Shown here piece by piece: positions 55,751-64,000 of a stretch of 64,000 nt of DNA. The DNA lies in the NCBI GenBank assembly GCA_902806565.1, contig CADCXA010000058.1, positions 124,001-188,000 of the forward strand. The letters run 5' to 3'. Within the stretch, counting starts at the first letter, position 1; every line of letters begins with the position of its first letter. This DNA is from Hypoxylon rubiginosum. Taxonomy: Eukaryota; Ascomycota; Sordariomycetes; Xylariales; Hypoxylaceae. The translations under genes were made by a program, and so were the position numbers. A model generated the notes under the pieces. It was not told the DNA's origin. It made no database searches and saw only the letters and a list, made by a program, of their open reading frames with translations.

Positions 55751-56362
55751 ATGTTATCCGGCCTCCAGAACCCGCGGCAAGCAGCCAGCCAGCTGCTAAA
55801 CTTCGCCCTGATACTCTCCACCGCATTCATGGTACGTTCGTTTACGCGCACCAGTCCAACCCCCCACCCCCAGCTTTCACCCAGCTTTCACCCAGCTAAC
55901 CCTCATGTGCGCGCCCCCATATAGATGTGGAAAGGTCTATCCGTCCTCGCCGACTCCCCCTCCCCCATCGTCGTCGTCCTCTCCGGATCCATGGAGCCCG
56001 CCTTCCAGCGTGGCGACCTCCTCCTCCTCTGGAACCGGAACCTGCTGGCCGAGACCGACGTGGGCGAGGTCGTCGTGTACAACGTCCGCGACAAGGACAT
56101 CCCCATCGTGCACCGCGTCGTCCGCCGGTTCGGCGCGGGGCCCCTCGCGCGCCTCCTGACGAAGGGGGACAACAACGCCGCCGACGACACGGAGCTGTAC
56201 GCTCGCGGGCAGGATTACCTCGAGCGACGGGATATTATTGGGAGTGTTGTCGGTTACGTCCCGTTTGTCGGTTATGTGACCATCATGCTGAGCGAGCACC
56301 CCTGGCTCAAGACTGTTATGCTGGGTATTATGGGGCTCTTGGTTGTGCTGCAGCGGGAATGA
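55751..56362 (+). CDS. SEC11: Signal peptidase complex catalytic subunit
   Basis: Exons 55751-55831 and 55925-56362 encode 172 residues; the 93-bp intron has a GTACGT donor and an ATAG acceptor. Sec11 removes signal peptides in the ER membrane. An N-terminal membrane helix ([20 protein letters not shown]) is followed by [14 protein letters not shown] with nucleophile Ser49. Then come IPIVHRVV (His90) and [10 protein letters not shown] (Asp109/115), which form the Ser-His-Asp catalytic set of the eukaryotic enzyme. [19 protein letters not shown] and a final hydrophobic helix complete the protein. Length and motifs are normal and the gene is intact. Confidence 0.96.
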
Positions 56363-56868
56363 AAAAGGAAGATGTGTTAAAATGTAATGTCTATGGGCTT
56401 CTGGTCTGTTGTAGAGAGACTTTCTCTACGAAATAAAAAGAAATCGTCAACCATCGCTCAGTCCGACTCTTGGCTAATTGGTGTTTTATGAACTTGCACG
56501 AACCTGTTAGGACTGACCAAGAACTGGCACTTATCCTGGATATGAGCACGTCTATAAGGAGTCTGCTTTTGTGAAAACATTTTACTATTTTAGTCTAGCC
56601 TTTGCAAGTTAATTTTGCAAGGCTCTTGGGGTTGGATATATTTGAATAGCCCCTGATCAAGCCTGCCTCTTGGCTACAGATGTAATCCTATGAATCAATA
56701 CCAAACCCAGCGTAGGTGAACGCAAAGTATTGATACCTCATATCCATGATTGCCCTCTTCGCGAATTTAGACCAAAGCTGATCAGCAGCAGCAGGTTCAA
56801 AGGACGGTCTGTCCTTGAATGCAATTACCATTAGTTCCCCGTTTGTCTCCAATGAAGTTGCCGATCAC
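56363..56868. other. Convergent intergenic region
   Basis: 506 bp between the ends of SEC11 and BRF1. No gene or clear repeat. Confidence 0.5.
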
Positions 56869-59456
56869 CTAGTCGTACTCTTCATATCCACCGTCGTCTC
56901 CGTCTCCACCATAGCCTTCTTGGTCGTACCCTGTCTCATCGTAGCCTTCTTCGTCATAGTACGGCTGCTGCTGTTCGTCGTAGTCATACGTTTCATCAGC
57001 TGCTTGGTCTTCGACTTCGTTTCCGTTATTTTCGGCCGTGTTAGCTGCCTCCTCGGCGCTAATCAGCGGGCCTCTGGGAGGTGATCCTTCTTCTACACTC
57101 TCAGCTCGACTGACTGCCTCGCTGTCATCGCGAGACATGACTGATCCAGGTCCCGTGGCCTTGTTCTTCGAAGCAGAGAAGAGTCTGTCGACAGCATCAT
57201 AATTCAACCGTTTAGAGTAAGTGACTCGCTTCTTCAGGACCTCTTTAGCTGCCTCCCCTGGTGTGGAAGCTGGTGTAAGCTGGCCTTCACCGATTCGGGG
57301 CTTCTTCACGCGATTTCGTCTTCGTTTTGGTGGGCCAAGCTCTTCCATCTGCTTACGATAGATCTTTTCTTGTTTCTTGCGTAGCCAATCTTTATTCCTG
57401 TGGAGCCATATACTCTCTTTGATCTTTGACTCGGCTGGTGAAAGCATACAGAACTGGACCTCCGGGTCGTCAGCAAACTCGTCCGCACCGATGATCTCGT
57501 CCATCTTTAGCTCCCTCTGAGGAAGCAGAGAACGTGCCCACTCGCCTTTGATGTGTGCTACGTGGGCGGCTGTCGCTAGGGCTTTGGCGTGCTCATCGCT
57601 GTGCGGGTCATTCATGACTTCGTTAATCTGCTCTTCAAGTTCGGCCTCGTCGCGTACCCATTCGTCATCAAAGGTGAGTAACGGCTCAGTTGATACTTTC
57701 TTGCGACCACGCCGTCGATTCTCTGGCTGTGGTGTAGCTTCTTCCTCCATCTCCTGATCTTGGTCAGCATTGGCTTCAGCGCCGTACGTTGCTGCTAGTT
57801 CATCCACAGCATTATCACCCTCTGGATTTTCGGCGTTTAGCCCATCACTAATATCGCGATCTGCACTCTTTCGAGGTGCTGGCTTTGGTATATTATCTGG
57901 GTCAAACGGGATGACCAATTGCCTACCCTCTACGCTATCGTAAGATCTTGGTAGGAACTCGGTGACTTTGCGCAGGTTAGAAAGGTCGGGCGGTGGCCGT
58001 GGTATAGGTGGCGGTGGCATATTAGTTATAGCTGGAGATGCTCTAGACGTTGTGCTAGAACTATTTGGTGCTGGAGTTCCGGCCTCAGAGCTTTGCTGAA
58101 TCTCGTCATCATTAATATCATCGATTACACGCTTCCGCTTTCTGACCCTCCCTTCCTTCTCCATCTTTTCTTTCCATTCTTCGGTAGTCTTGTAAAACGC
58201 CGGTGGATCGTGACGAGACTGGACTAGCTCTTTGTTCAAGAAGTCTTCAATTGTCATGTCACTACTCTCTGTTACCGTGAACTCGTCAAGACGTTGTTGG
58301 ATCGTGTGCGTCGTAACTTTCACTACATGGACAACTTCGAGAGCTGTGCGTCGAAAATTCCACATACGTGCTGCCATCAGAATGCAGGCGCCGCAAATTC
58401 CGGAAGGCCGACGGCCCATAGCCATCCAGTCTAAACCCATTCGCTGGCACAGTTTGATTGCATCTGCTGCTACTTTGTTTGTGAAGTCGCCGAAGTCGAG
58501 CTTCGAGCAGAATCGGTAAATCAAGTCCTCTGGAAGAATAGACTTGACAGTATTACCTTGGAAGGAGTAAATGCTGTTCAAGTCCTTGAACACGCGACCG
58601 AGTTCGAAATAATCGATCTAGACAATATTAGCTAAAGGACATAGCAGACAGCAGACAGCAGACAGCAGACAGCAGACAGCAGACACCAAGGGAGGAGGTG
58701 AAGATAAAATAGGCAGTACTTACATGAGACAGCTCGGCAAAATCCATGAGCATCACTTTGCATCTCGTCTCTCTACGACATGCTGTAAAGAGGCACATAG
58801 GGACGACTTTGTCCATACCTCTTCCTTGAAGCCAGTTGTCCTCCATGATGAGCTTGAAGATCTGTATGCCGGCATCGACAGCACTTGGAGGTATTTCTTT
58901 GCGTTGATGGGCAAACCCGACCATCATATTCCTGGCTAGAGACTAGAGTCAGCAAACGTGTTTAAAAAAAAATAATAATATAAAGATATGCCTTGGTTGA
59001 GGGTGACACACCTTCACGTATAGTCTTCTCGCGATTGTCACTAAGTCCTCCACCGAGTCGTCGGTACTGCGATCCAAGATTTCTGGTGGCGGCGCCCTGG
59101 TCTGCTCCAACAAAGCTTCCGTGAACAACGGCAGCGCCGGACGAACTTTCACCGAACTGAACTTCGGCGACGATGTTGGAAGAGTCAATCTCACGACCGC
59201 AAGCTGAACAATAGCCATCGGTAACGGGCGCATAAGGATTAGGACAATTGGTATTGGGACACGACGGCTTATCCGAGGCCTTTGGATTGGCTGAAGAGGG
59301 TGTTGGCGTAGGCGTAGGTGTTGGAGTGCTCATGCCCATTGCTGCAAGGCGATTCTGACTGATACTATCCCTCATGCGATCGTTTTGGCCAGCTCCTCTG
59401 GGTTTGATTGGGAAACCTTTCCTGCCCCCTTTTAGGGGTTTGAGAAACGATGACAT
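56869..59456 (-). CDS. BRF1: TFIIIB subunit Brf1
   Basis: Minus-strand exons 59456-59012, 58935-58724 and 58617-56869 encode 801 residues; introns are 76 and 106 bp. Brf1 is the TFIIB-related factor that recruits RNA polymerase III to tRNA and 5S promoters. An N-terminal zinc ribbon (CPNTNCPNPY...GYCSACG) follows a fungal-specific extension with a TPTPTPTP run. Two cyclin folds include QRKEIPPSAVDAG and CLFTACRRETRC. The second fold contains DYFELGRVFKDLNSIYSFQG and MGLDWMAMGRRPSGICGACILMAAR. The C-terminal Brf1 homology block is DEWVRDEAELEEQINEVM. A very acidic Tyr-rich tail ends the protein. The second intron contains a heptamer tandem repeat. Phases agree at all junctions. Confidence 0.96.
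58643..58684. repeat. Six perfect copies of AGCAGAC inside BRF1 intron 2
   Basis: A 42-bp array of the heptamer AGCAGAC (GTCTGCT on the coding strand) fills most of the acceptor half of the 106-bp intron. Copies are identical, suggesting recent slippage. Confidence 0.95.
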
Positions 59457-60306
59457 GATGACTGGTTCTCGAAGTAAATACTATGGTACAGGAATGTGTA
59501 TATGTGGTATTTTGACAAGAAATAGACGGGGTGTAGGGATATATGGGTGTGGGTATGGGTACAAGTGTGTAAGTGGTTTGTAGAATGCAAAAAGTGATGC
59601 CAGTCAAAGGCGATACCGCAGTGTCATCTAGCTGCGCAATCCCCAAAGGGAAAGCTAGCAGATGTACCGAACGTATCTCACAGGACCGCCAGCGAGAATG
59701 AATATGTTGCCCTAGAATGTAAGGGTTAACAGTAAAGCCTAGAACAGTCGAGCTGCTAGTTGAGGTTCTCGAGATGAGATTGGCTTGTTAGTTGATGGTG
59801 GAAGGGGGATGTAGTCTATGAAAAAAGAAGACTCGGGATTTTTGTGGGTCGGGGATGAGTTGGATGGAGAGTGGAAAAAGACTTTGGTCGGGCCCGCGTG
59901 GTCGAGGGGTCCAGCTGTAAAATAGACAAACGTGCGCTAAAATAGATTGGCTAACCTTGCCAAAATTCGGCTGACTGATTGTCGTGCTATGGTTCGGTCC
60001 CTGTTCGAGTTCTCAACCTAACGTAATTTAAATCTCGTTTTATCCTTTTTATTGAGGGGTTAAGAGGTATAAGAAGCGAGCAAAAAGGGTACTGAGTATC
60101 AAAATTTTGTTTAGGTATTTCGGACGGTATTCAGGTCACTAAATGTATCGCAATTCTCTATCTGCATATACCCTACAAGTCAATAAACCCCTCCTCCTTA
60201 GCCACCTAAATCTGTACCTACCTACCTCATTTATTTAGCAGTATCAAATTTGTGTCGTCATACCTAAAACTTCCGAACGCCTTTCTCTAGCAACCATCGT
60301 CAAACA
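59457..60306. other. Divergent promoter of BRF1 and CWF19
   Basis: 850 bp. Some TACCTACCT runs near 60215-60225. No gene. Confidence 0.5.
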
Positions 60307-62379
60307 ATGGACGGCCTCGATGAATTCGAAAAAACTCTAGCAGCGGAGAAGGCTGAGAGGCAGCGCGGAGATGAAAAGAAACATCGAAAGCATCGGCATC
60401 GACGCGATCGATCAACTGAACGAGACCGCGATAGTAACCATCATAGCCACCGTAAATCGCACGATCGTCCCAAAGACGGGGACGAGGATGGACATCGACA
60501 TAAGCGATCGCGACACGCTAAAGACGACGAGCACCATCGCAAACGCGATCATCACAGAGACCACCATGTGAAGACTTCAGATGCAAAGGAAGACCTCCCA
60601 TTACCTGATGAAGAGCTGGCTTCTGAAGACTTTGCAAAGCCATCTGATGCCGCCTCAAATTTAGTTCGAGACTCTTGGATGACAGCTCCATCCGCACTCG
60701 ATATCGACTACACACAGAAAGGCTCCAAGCTGTCTAAACCTCCGTCTCAACCCGACCAGGCGCCCAAGAGGGAGATTCACAAACGAGAGATAAACGCAGC
60801 AGAACTACAAGAATTGAACAGCGGGAAATCTATCGATGATATCCAACTCCCTGCACAGCATGGGGTCGAATACACATTTGGCGACGGTGGATCACAATGG
60901 AGAATGACCAAGCTGAATGGAGTCTACAACACAGCTGAACAAACTGGGCGATCCGTAGACGAGGTGGCAGTAGAACGCTTTGGCAGCCTACGGGATTTTG
61001 ACGATGCGCGTGAGGAGAAGATCGAGATGGACCGACGTAAAGTTTACGGCGATGGCTACGTTGGTAAAGAGAAGCCCAGCGGAGAGTTATTCCAGGAAAG
61101 AAAACTAAGCCAAGGCGTCCATGAGAAGCGCGAGAACGATTCGCAATCGACAAACCTAGACCAAGGCACCGTCATCCCTGACGACACTTCAACTCATGTA
61201 GCAACTCAGATTGACCAGACTGCGCTGAACCGGCTCAAGGCTCAAATGATGAAGGCAAAACTACGGAAAGCACCTGATGCTGCCAAGTTAGAGGCAGAGT
61301 ACAACCAAATCGCCGCAGCCTTCGTATCAAAGGGACCTGAAGCGGTTGTGCTTAGTGTCATGGAAAACCGCATGTTAGCAGGAACACGCGGGGAGGCCAA
61401 GGCCATTGAGACGAAGCGAGGTCGTGAACGAGGAAACGTAGAACAGAATGAGGACATGTCTATCGATGATATGGTCCGTGAGGAGAGACGAACGAAGGGT
61501 CAGGCAGGAGGAGAAGGGTTGCGACTGGCTGAGCGGATCACGAAAGATGCCAAGTTCGATGATGATCTTGAATATATGGACGAGAACGCAGATAAGCTAG
61601 CCAAACGTGTCCAGAGATCCGAGATCAACCTCCGGAACCAGGCCGTCAACGAGTTCCAGAAGATCAACAAGATCCTCGATAACTGCCAGCTCTGCCACCA
61701 CGAAGACCGCAATCTACCGCCAGTTGCACCTTTGGTTTCGCTGGCTACGCGGGTCTATCTAACATTGCCCACAGAGCCCGAACTAGGCGATGGCGGTGCT
61801 GTCATCGTGCCTATCCAACATCGAACAAATCTGCTAGAGTGTGACGACGATGAATGGGAGGAAATTCGCAACTTCATGAAGTGTCTTATTCGGATGTACC
61901 ACGAACAAGGTCGGGAAGTGGTATTTTACGAAAACGCGGCAGCACCTCACAGACACATGCACGCGGCCATGCAAGCAGTGCCCATTCCCTACGATCTAGG
62001 CGACACCGCCCCCGCCTTTTTCAAGGAGGCGATGCTGACGACGGACGAGGAATGGACTCAACACAAGAAGATTATTGATACCGGGAAGAGGGCAAGAGAT
62101 GGGCTGGGCAAGTTAGCATTCAGACGGTCCATCGCCAAAGAGATGCCCTACTTCCATGCATGGTTCAGCTTGGACGGTGGACTAGGACACGTGGTAGAAG
62201 ATTCTAACCGGTGGCCGAGAGGGGACCTGTTCGCAAGGGAGATTCTAGGAGGTATGTTGGATTCCGAACCGGATGTGATCAAGAAGCAGGGTCGATGGCA
62301 CAAGTCTGACACAAGGGTTGAGGGATTCAAGAAGCGATGGAGAAAATTTGACTGGACGAGAGTACTGGCTGATGGATAG
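60307..62379 (+). CDS. CWF19: Cwf19-family splicing/lariat-debranching factor
   Basis: A single-exon gene of 690 codons. The N-terminal 130 residues are extremely Arg/His/Lys/Asp-rich (KKHRKHRHRRDRSTERDRD). The middle holds DSWMTAPSALDIDYTQKGSK and GDGGSQWRMTKLNGVYNTA. The C-terminal CwfJ domains contain CQLCHHED, VIVPIQHRTNLLECDDDEWE and a HIT-like HRHMHAAMQAVPIPYDLG, ending WFSLDGGLGHVVEDSNRWPRG and GFKKRWRKFDWTRVLADG. The family (S. pombe Cwf19, human CWF19L2) binds late spliceosomes and the debranching enzyme Dbr1. The gene is intron-less in this genome and intact. The start fits MDGLDEFEKTLAAEKAER, which looks like the natural N-terminus. Confidence 0.93.
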   Translation: MDGLDEFEKTLAAEKAERQRGDEKKHRKHRHRRDRSTERDRDSNHHSHRKSHDRPKDGDEDGHRHKRSRHAKDDEHHRKRDHHRDHHVKTSDAKEDLPLPDEELASEDFAKPSDAASNLVRDSWMTAPSALDIDYTQKGSKLSKPPSQPDQAPKREIHKREINAAELQELNSGKSIDDIQLPAQHGVEYTFGDGGSQWRMTKLNGVYNTAEQTGRSVDEVAVERFGSLRDFDDAREEKIEMDRRKVYGDGYVGKEKPSGELFQERKLSQGVHEKRENDSQSTNLDQGTVIPDDTSTHVATQIDQTALNRLKAQMMKAKLRKAPDAAKLEAEYNQIAAAFVSKGPEAVVLSVMENRMLAGTRGEAKAIETKRGRERGNVEQNEDMSIDDMVREERRTKGQAGGEGLRLAERITKDAKFDDDLEYMDENADKLAKRVQRSEINLRNQAVNEFQKINKILDNCQLCHHEDRNLPPVAPLVSLATRVYLTLPTEPELGDGGAVIVPIQHRTNLLECDDDEWEEIRNFMKCLIRMYHEQGREVVFYENAAAPHRHMHAAMQAVPIPYDLGDTAPAFFKEAMLTTDEEWTQHKKIIDTGKRARDGLGKLAFRRSIAKEMPYFHAWFSLDGGLGHVVEDSNRWPRGDLFAREILGGMLDSEPDVIKKQGRWHKSDTRVEGFKKRWRKFDWTRVLADG

Positions 62380-63055
62380 ATGCTTCTACGTACGAGACCG
62401 AAGGACATCTCTGAGACCTATCGTTAATGGTACAATGCCTTTATAAAAGGGGAGGGTTAGATATGTTCTATACCATCTGAAATAAAACCCAAACAGGTTC
62501 CAGAGTCACATAATACGTGTTGTGTTTGTTATGTCGCATTATAAACATGATATACTACATCCTACAGTGACCCTCATGATATGTACAGTGCGACTTAAGC
62601 TGCTTAGGCTGCTTGGGTAATAAGGCGACAGGAGAGGGCAAACTGTCAAACTGTGCAGCTGCCCCGCGCTAGGCGGGTGTCACGCAGTAGGGACTAGGGG
62701 GTTAAAGGGATGATATCATTCCCTTTAGTCCCCTGAGCTGAGTCGCAGTCGCAGTCGCATAGCCGACCGCTCGACGGACCAAATCTCGCCTCATATTTTC
62801 GAAACAGAAAGTACCTGACTTGTCTATACCTTGAGGGCAAGTTACATAAGGTTGAGGTTGCATTTCGACCTAAAGGTTGGAAAATATTCTACTTCTATTC
62901 CTTACCTCATATTAAAACCCCAGAAAGCCCAACTCCGACAAACCCCACCCTCGACAAGCTCCAGGATTTATCGATCCCAGCCGTATCTGTCAGGTCTACA
63001 CGTTTGTAAGGAGAGAATCACGACACCGATAGAGAGAGAATCGCAGAGAATCAAG
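62380..63055. other. Intergenic
   Basis: 676 bp before the E2 gene. It contains a near-palindrome TAAAGGGATGAT/ATCATTCCCTTTA (62703-62726) and a CAGTCG repeat (about 62741-62759). No gene. Confidence 0.5.
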
Positions 63056-63612
63056 ATGAGTTCGTCACAGAAGCGCATAAGCAAGGTGAGAATCCACTAT
63101 ATCCTTACCTACCTATAGACACATCTACCCATGTACGTATATGTCCAGTTGCTCTAACCAAGCCGCCACAGGAACTGCAAGAGTGCATGACCTCCCCCCC
63201 AACCGGCATGACCATAACCCTCCCCTCCGAATCCGACCTGCACACGTGGTCCGTCAAGCTCGCCGGCCCCCCGGGAAGCCCGTACGCCGGCGGCCTCTTC
63301 ACACTCTCCGTCGTCCTGCCGCCCGACTACCCCTTCAAGGCGCCGCAGGTCACCTTCGCGACGCGCATCTACCACCCCAACGTGACCAACGACAGCGCGG
63401 GCGCCATCTGCCTCGGCATGCTCAAGGCCGAGAACTGGAAGCCCGCGAGCCGCGTCCGCGCCGTCCTCGACGCCGTCCGCCAGCTCCTCGCCGAGCCCAA
63501 CCCGGACGACCCCCTCGAGGCCCGCATCGCCGACGAGTTCCGCGGCGCGCCGCGCGAGTTCGAGAAGAACGCCCGCAGCTACGTGGCTAGGTACGCGCAG
63601 GGGAAGAAGTAG
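63056..63612 (+). CDS. Ubiquitin-conjugating enzyme E2 (Ubc14-like)
   Basis: Exons 63056-63085 and 63172-63612 encode 156 residues; the intron is 86 bp (GTGAGA...ACAG). The E2 fold is complete: RISKELQECMTSPP helix 1, then SVKLAGPPGSPYAGGLFTLS and LPPDYPFKAPQVTFATRIYH. HPN (78-80) is followed by catalytic Cys90 in GAICLGMLKAENWKPAS and LLAEPNPDDPLEARIADEF. The pattern around FxTRIYHPN and the short Cys loop is closest, as I remember it, to S. pombe Ubc14. Assignment to a specific E2 class is tentative. The second exon is very GC-rich. The first exon is just 10 codons and is supported by the common intron position in E2 genes. Confidence 0.93.
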
Positions 63613-64000
63613 TAGCTGGTTTGCATGTAGTCCGACCCCTGGACTAGAGGACGAAAGAACGAGCCCACATGCGACGGACGGAATGGATGGTAGAATACAC
63701 AAGTAGCTGTGAAGAAAACAGTGATCAGACTTGGCTGGATCTAGGCGCGAAGAATGTATTCATCTATGGTTTAGCGCGCGCCTTCGGATATCATCGTCGG
63801 ATGGTAAAAGAGCATGACACATACATCAGGTACCTACCTGCTACCTTTTAAGAAGAAACGAAGTCAAGGGAAATGGACGTTCATAATTAGCATGATCCTG
63901 CGATAGTCTCTTTACGCATTCGTTAGCGGATAGGGAGGCATCAGTCGCGATAGCAACGGGAATAGTAATGCTAATGGCGTCAGTTATTACTTCTATTCCC
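63613..64000. other. Intergenic to window end
   Basis: 388 bp, no recognisable gene. One 60-codon open frame (63669-63851) has no protein-like character. Confidence 0.5.

Noticed and set aside
9904..63612. Functional clustering of RNA-metabolism genes
   Set aside because: Many genes act on RNA, but each has its own promoter and such genes are common; chance is the simpler explanation.
1..64000. CRISPR arrays, bacterial operons, rRNA genes, intact transposons
   Set aside because: None seen; short tandem arrays lack spacers and no transposase, integrase or reverse-transcriptase motif was found.

Overview
The window looks like nuclear DNA of a filamentous ascomycete (Pezizomycotina, probably a Sordariomycete). 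Genes are compact, introns are mostly 41-150 bp with GT-AG ends and CTAAC/CTGAC-type branch sites, there are two intron-less nuclear-type tRNAs, and several families are typical of this group (DUF3176 membrane proteins, SesB-type hydrolases, NB-ARC/TPR receptor remains, tandem GFA proteins). Exon coordinates were read by eye from splice sites and reading frame; protein family calls come from recognised motifs, not from searches.

Layout. 1-8 kb: a partial membrane protein, an HSL-type alpha/beta hydrolase, a DUF3176 membrane protein, tRNA-Asp and a small DUF4870-like membrane protein. 8.6-28.2 kb is a dense housekeeping stretch: mitochondrial ribosomal protein uL10m, TRP4, tRNA ligase, an ankyrin protein, an RNase P/MRP Rpp40 subunit, TRM11, GID4/VID24, mago nashi and coatomer beta. 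28.2-31.2 kb is a 3-kb gene-poor stretch upstream of a small orphan gene. 32.6-43.9 kb is accessory: a tandem GFA protein, a decayed subtilase, a four-repeat glycine-zipper protein I cannot assign to a family, a zinc-finger pseudogene, a SesB-like hydrolase lacking its nucleophile serine, and a collapsed NB-ARC/TPR receptor. 44.9-63.6 kb returns to housekeeping genes: aldo-keto reductase, HIT protein, RPB12, GPN1/NPA3, a BTB protein, a decayed multi-pass membrane gene, SEC11, BRF1, CWF19 and an E2 enzyme.

How genes relate. Many products act in RNA metabolism (tRNA ligase, Rpp40, TRM11, mago nashi, RPB12, GPN1, BRF1, Cwf19), but they are separate transcription units and I see no operon-like coupling. 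The 34-44 kb block reads as a graveyard and nursery of self/non-self recognition-type genes. The intact 668-residue repeat/glycine-zipper protein inside it is the best candidate for something undescribed.

Other strong signals: an in-frame 73-codon RGG tail beyond the tRNA-ligase stop codon; an apparent 27-nt intron in RPP40; a perfect 23-bp hairpin at 50.15 kb; and seven perfect copies of the palindrome TACCTAGGTA, all in non-coding DNA.
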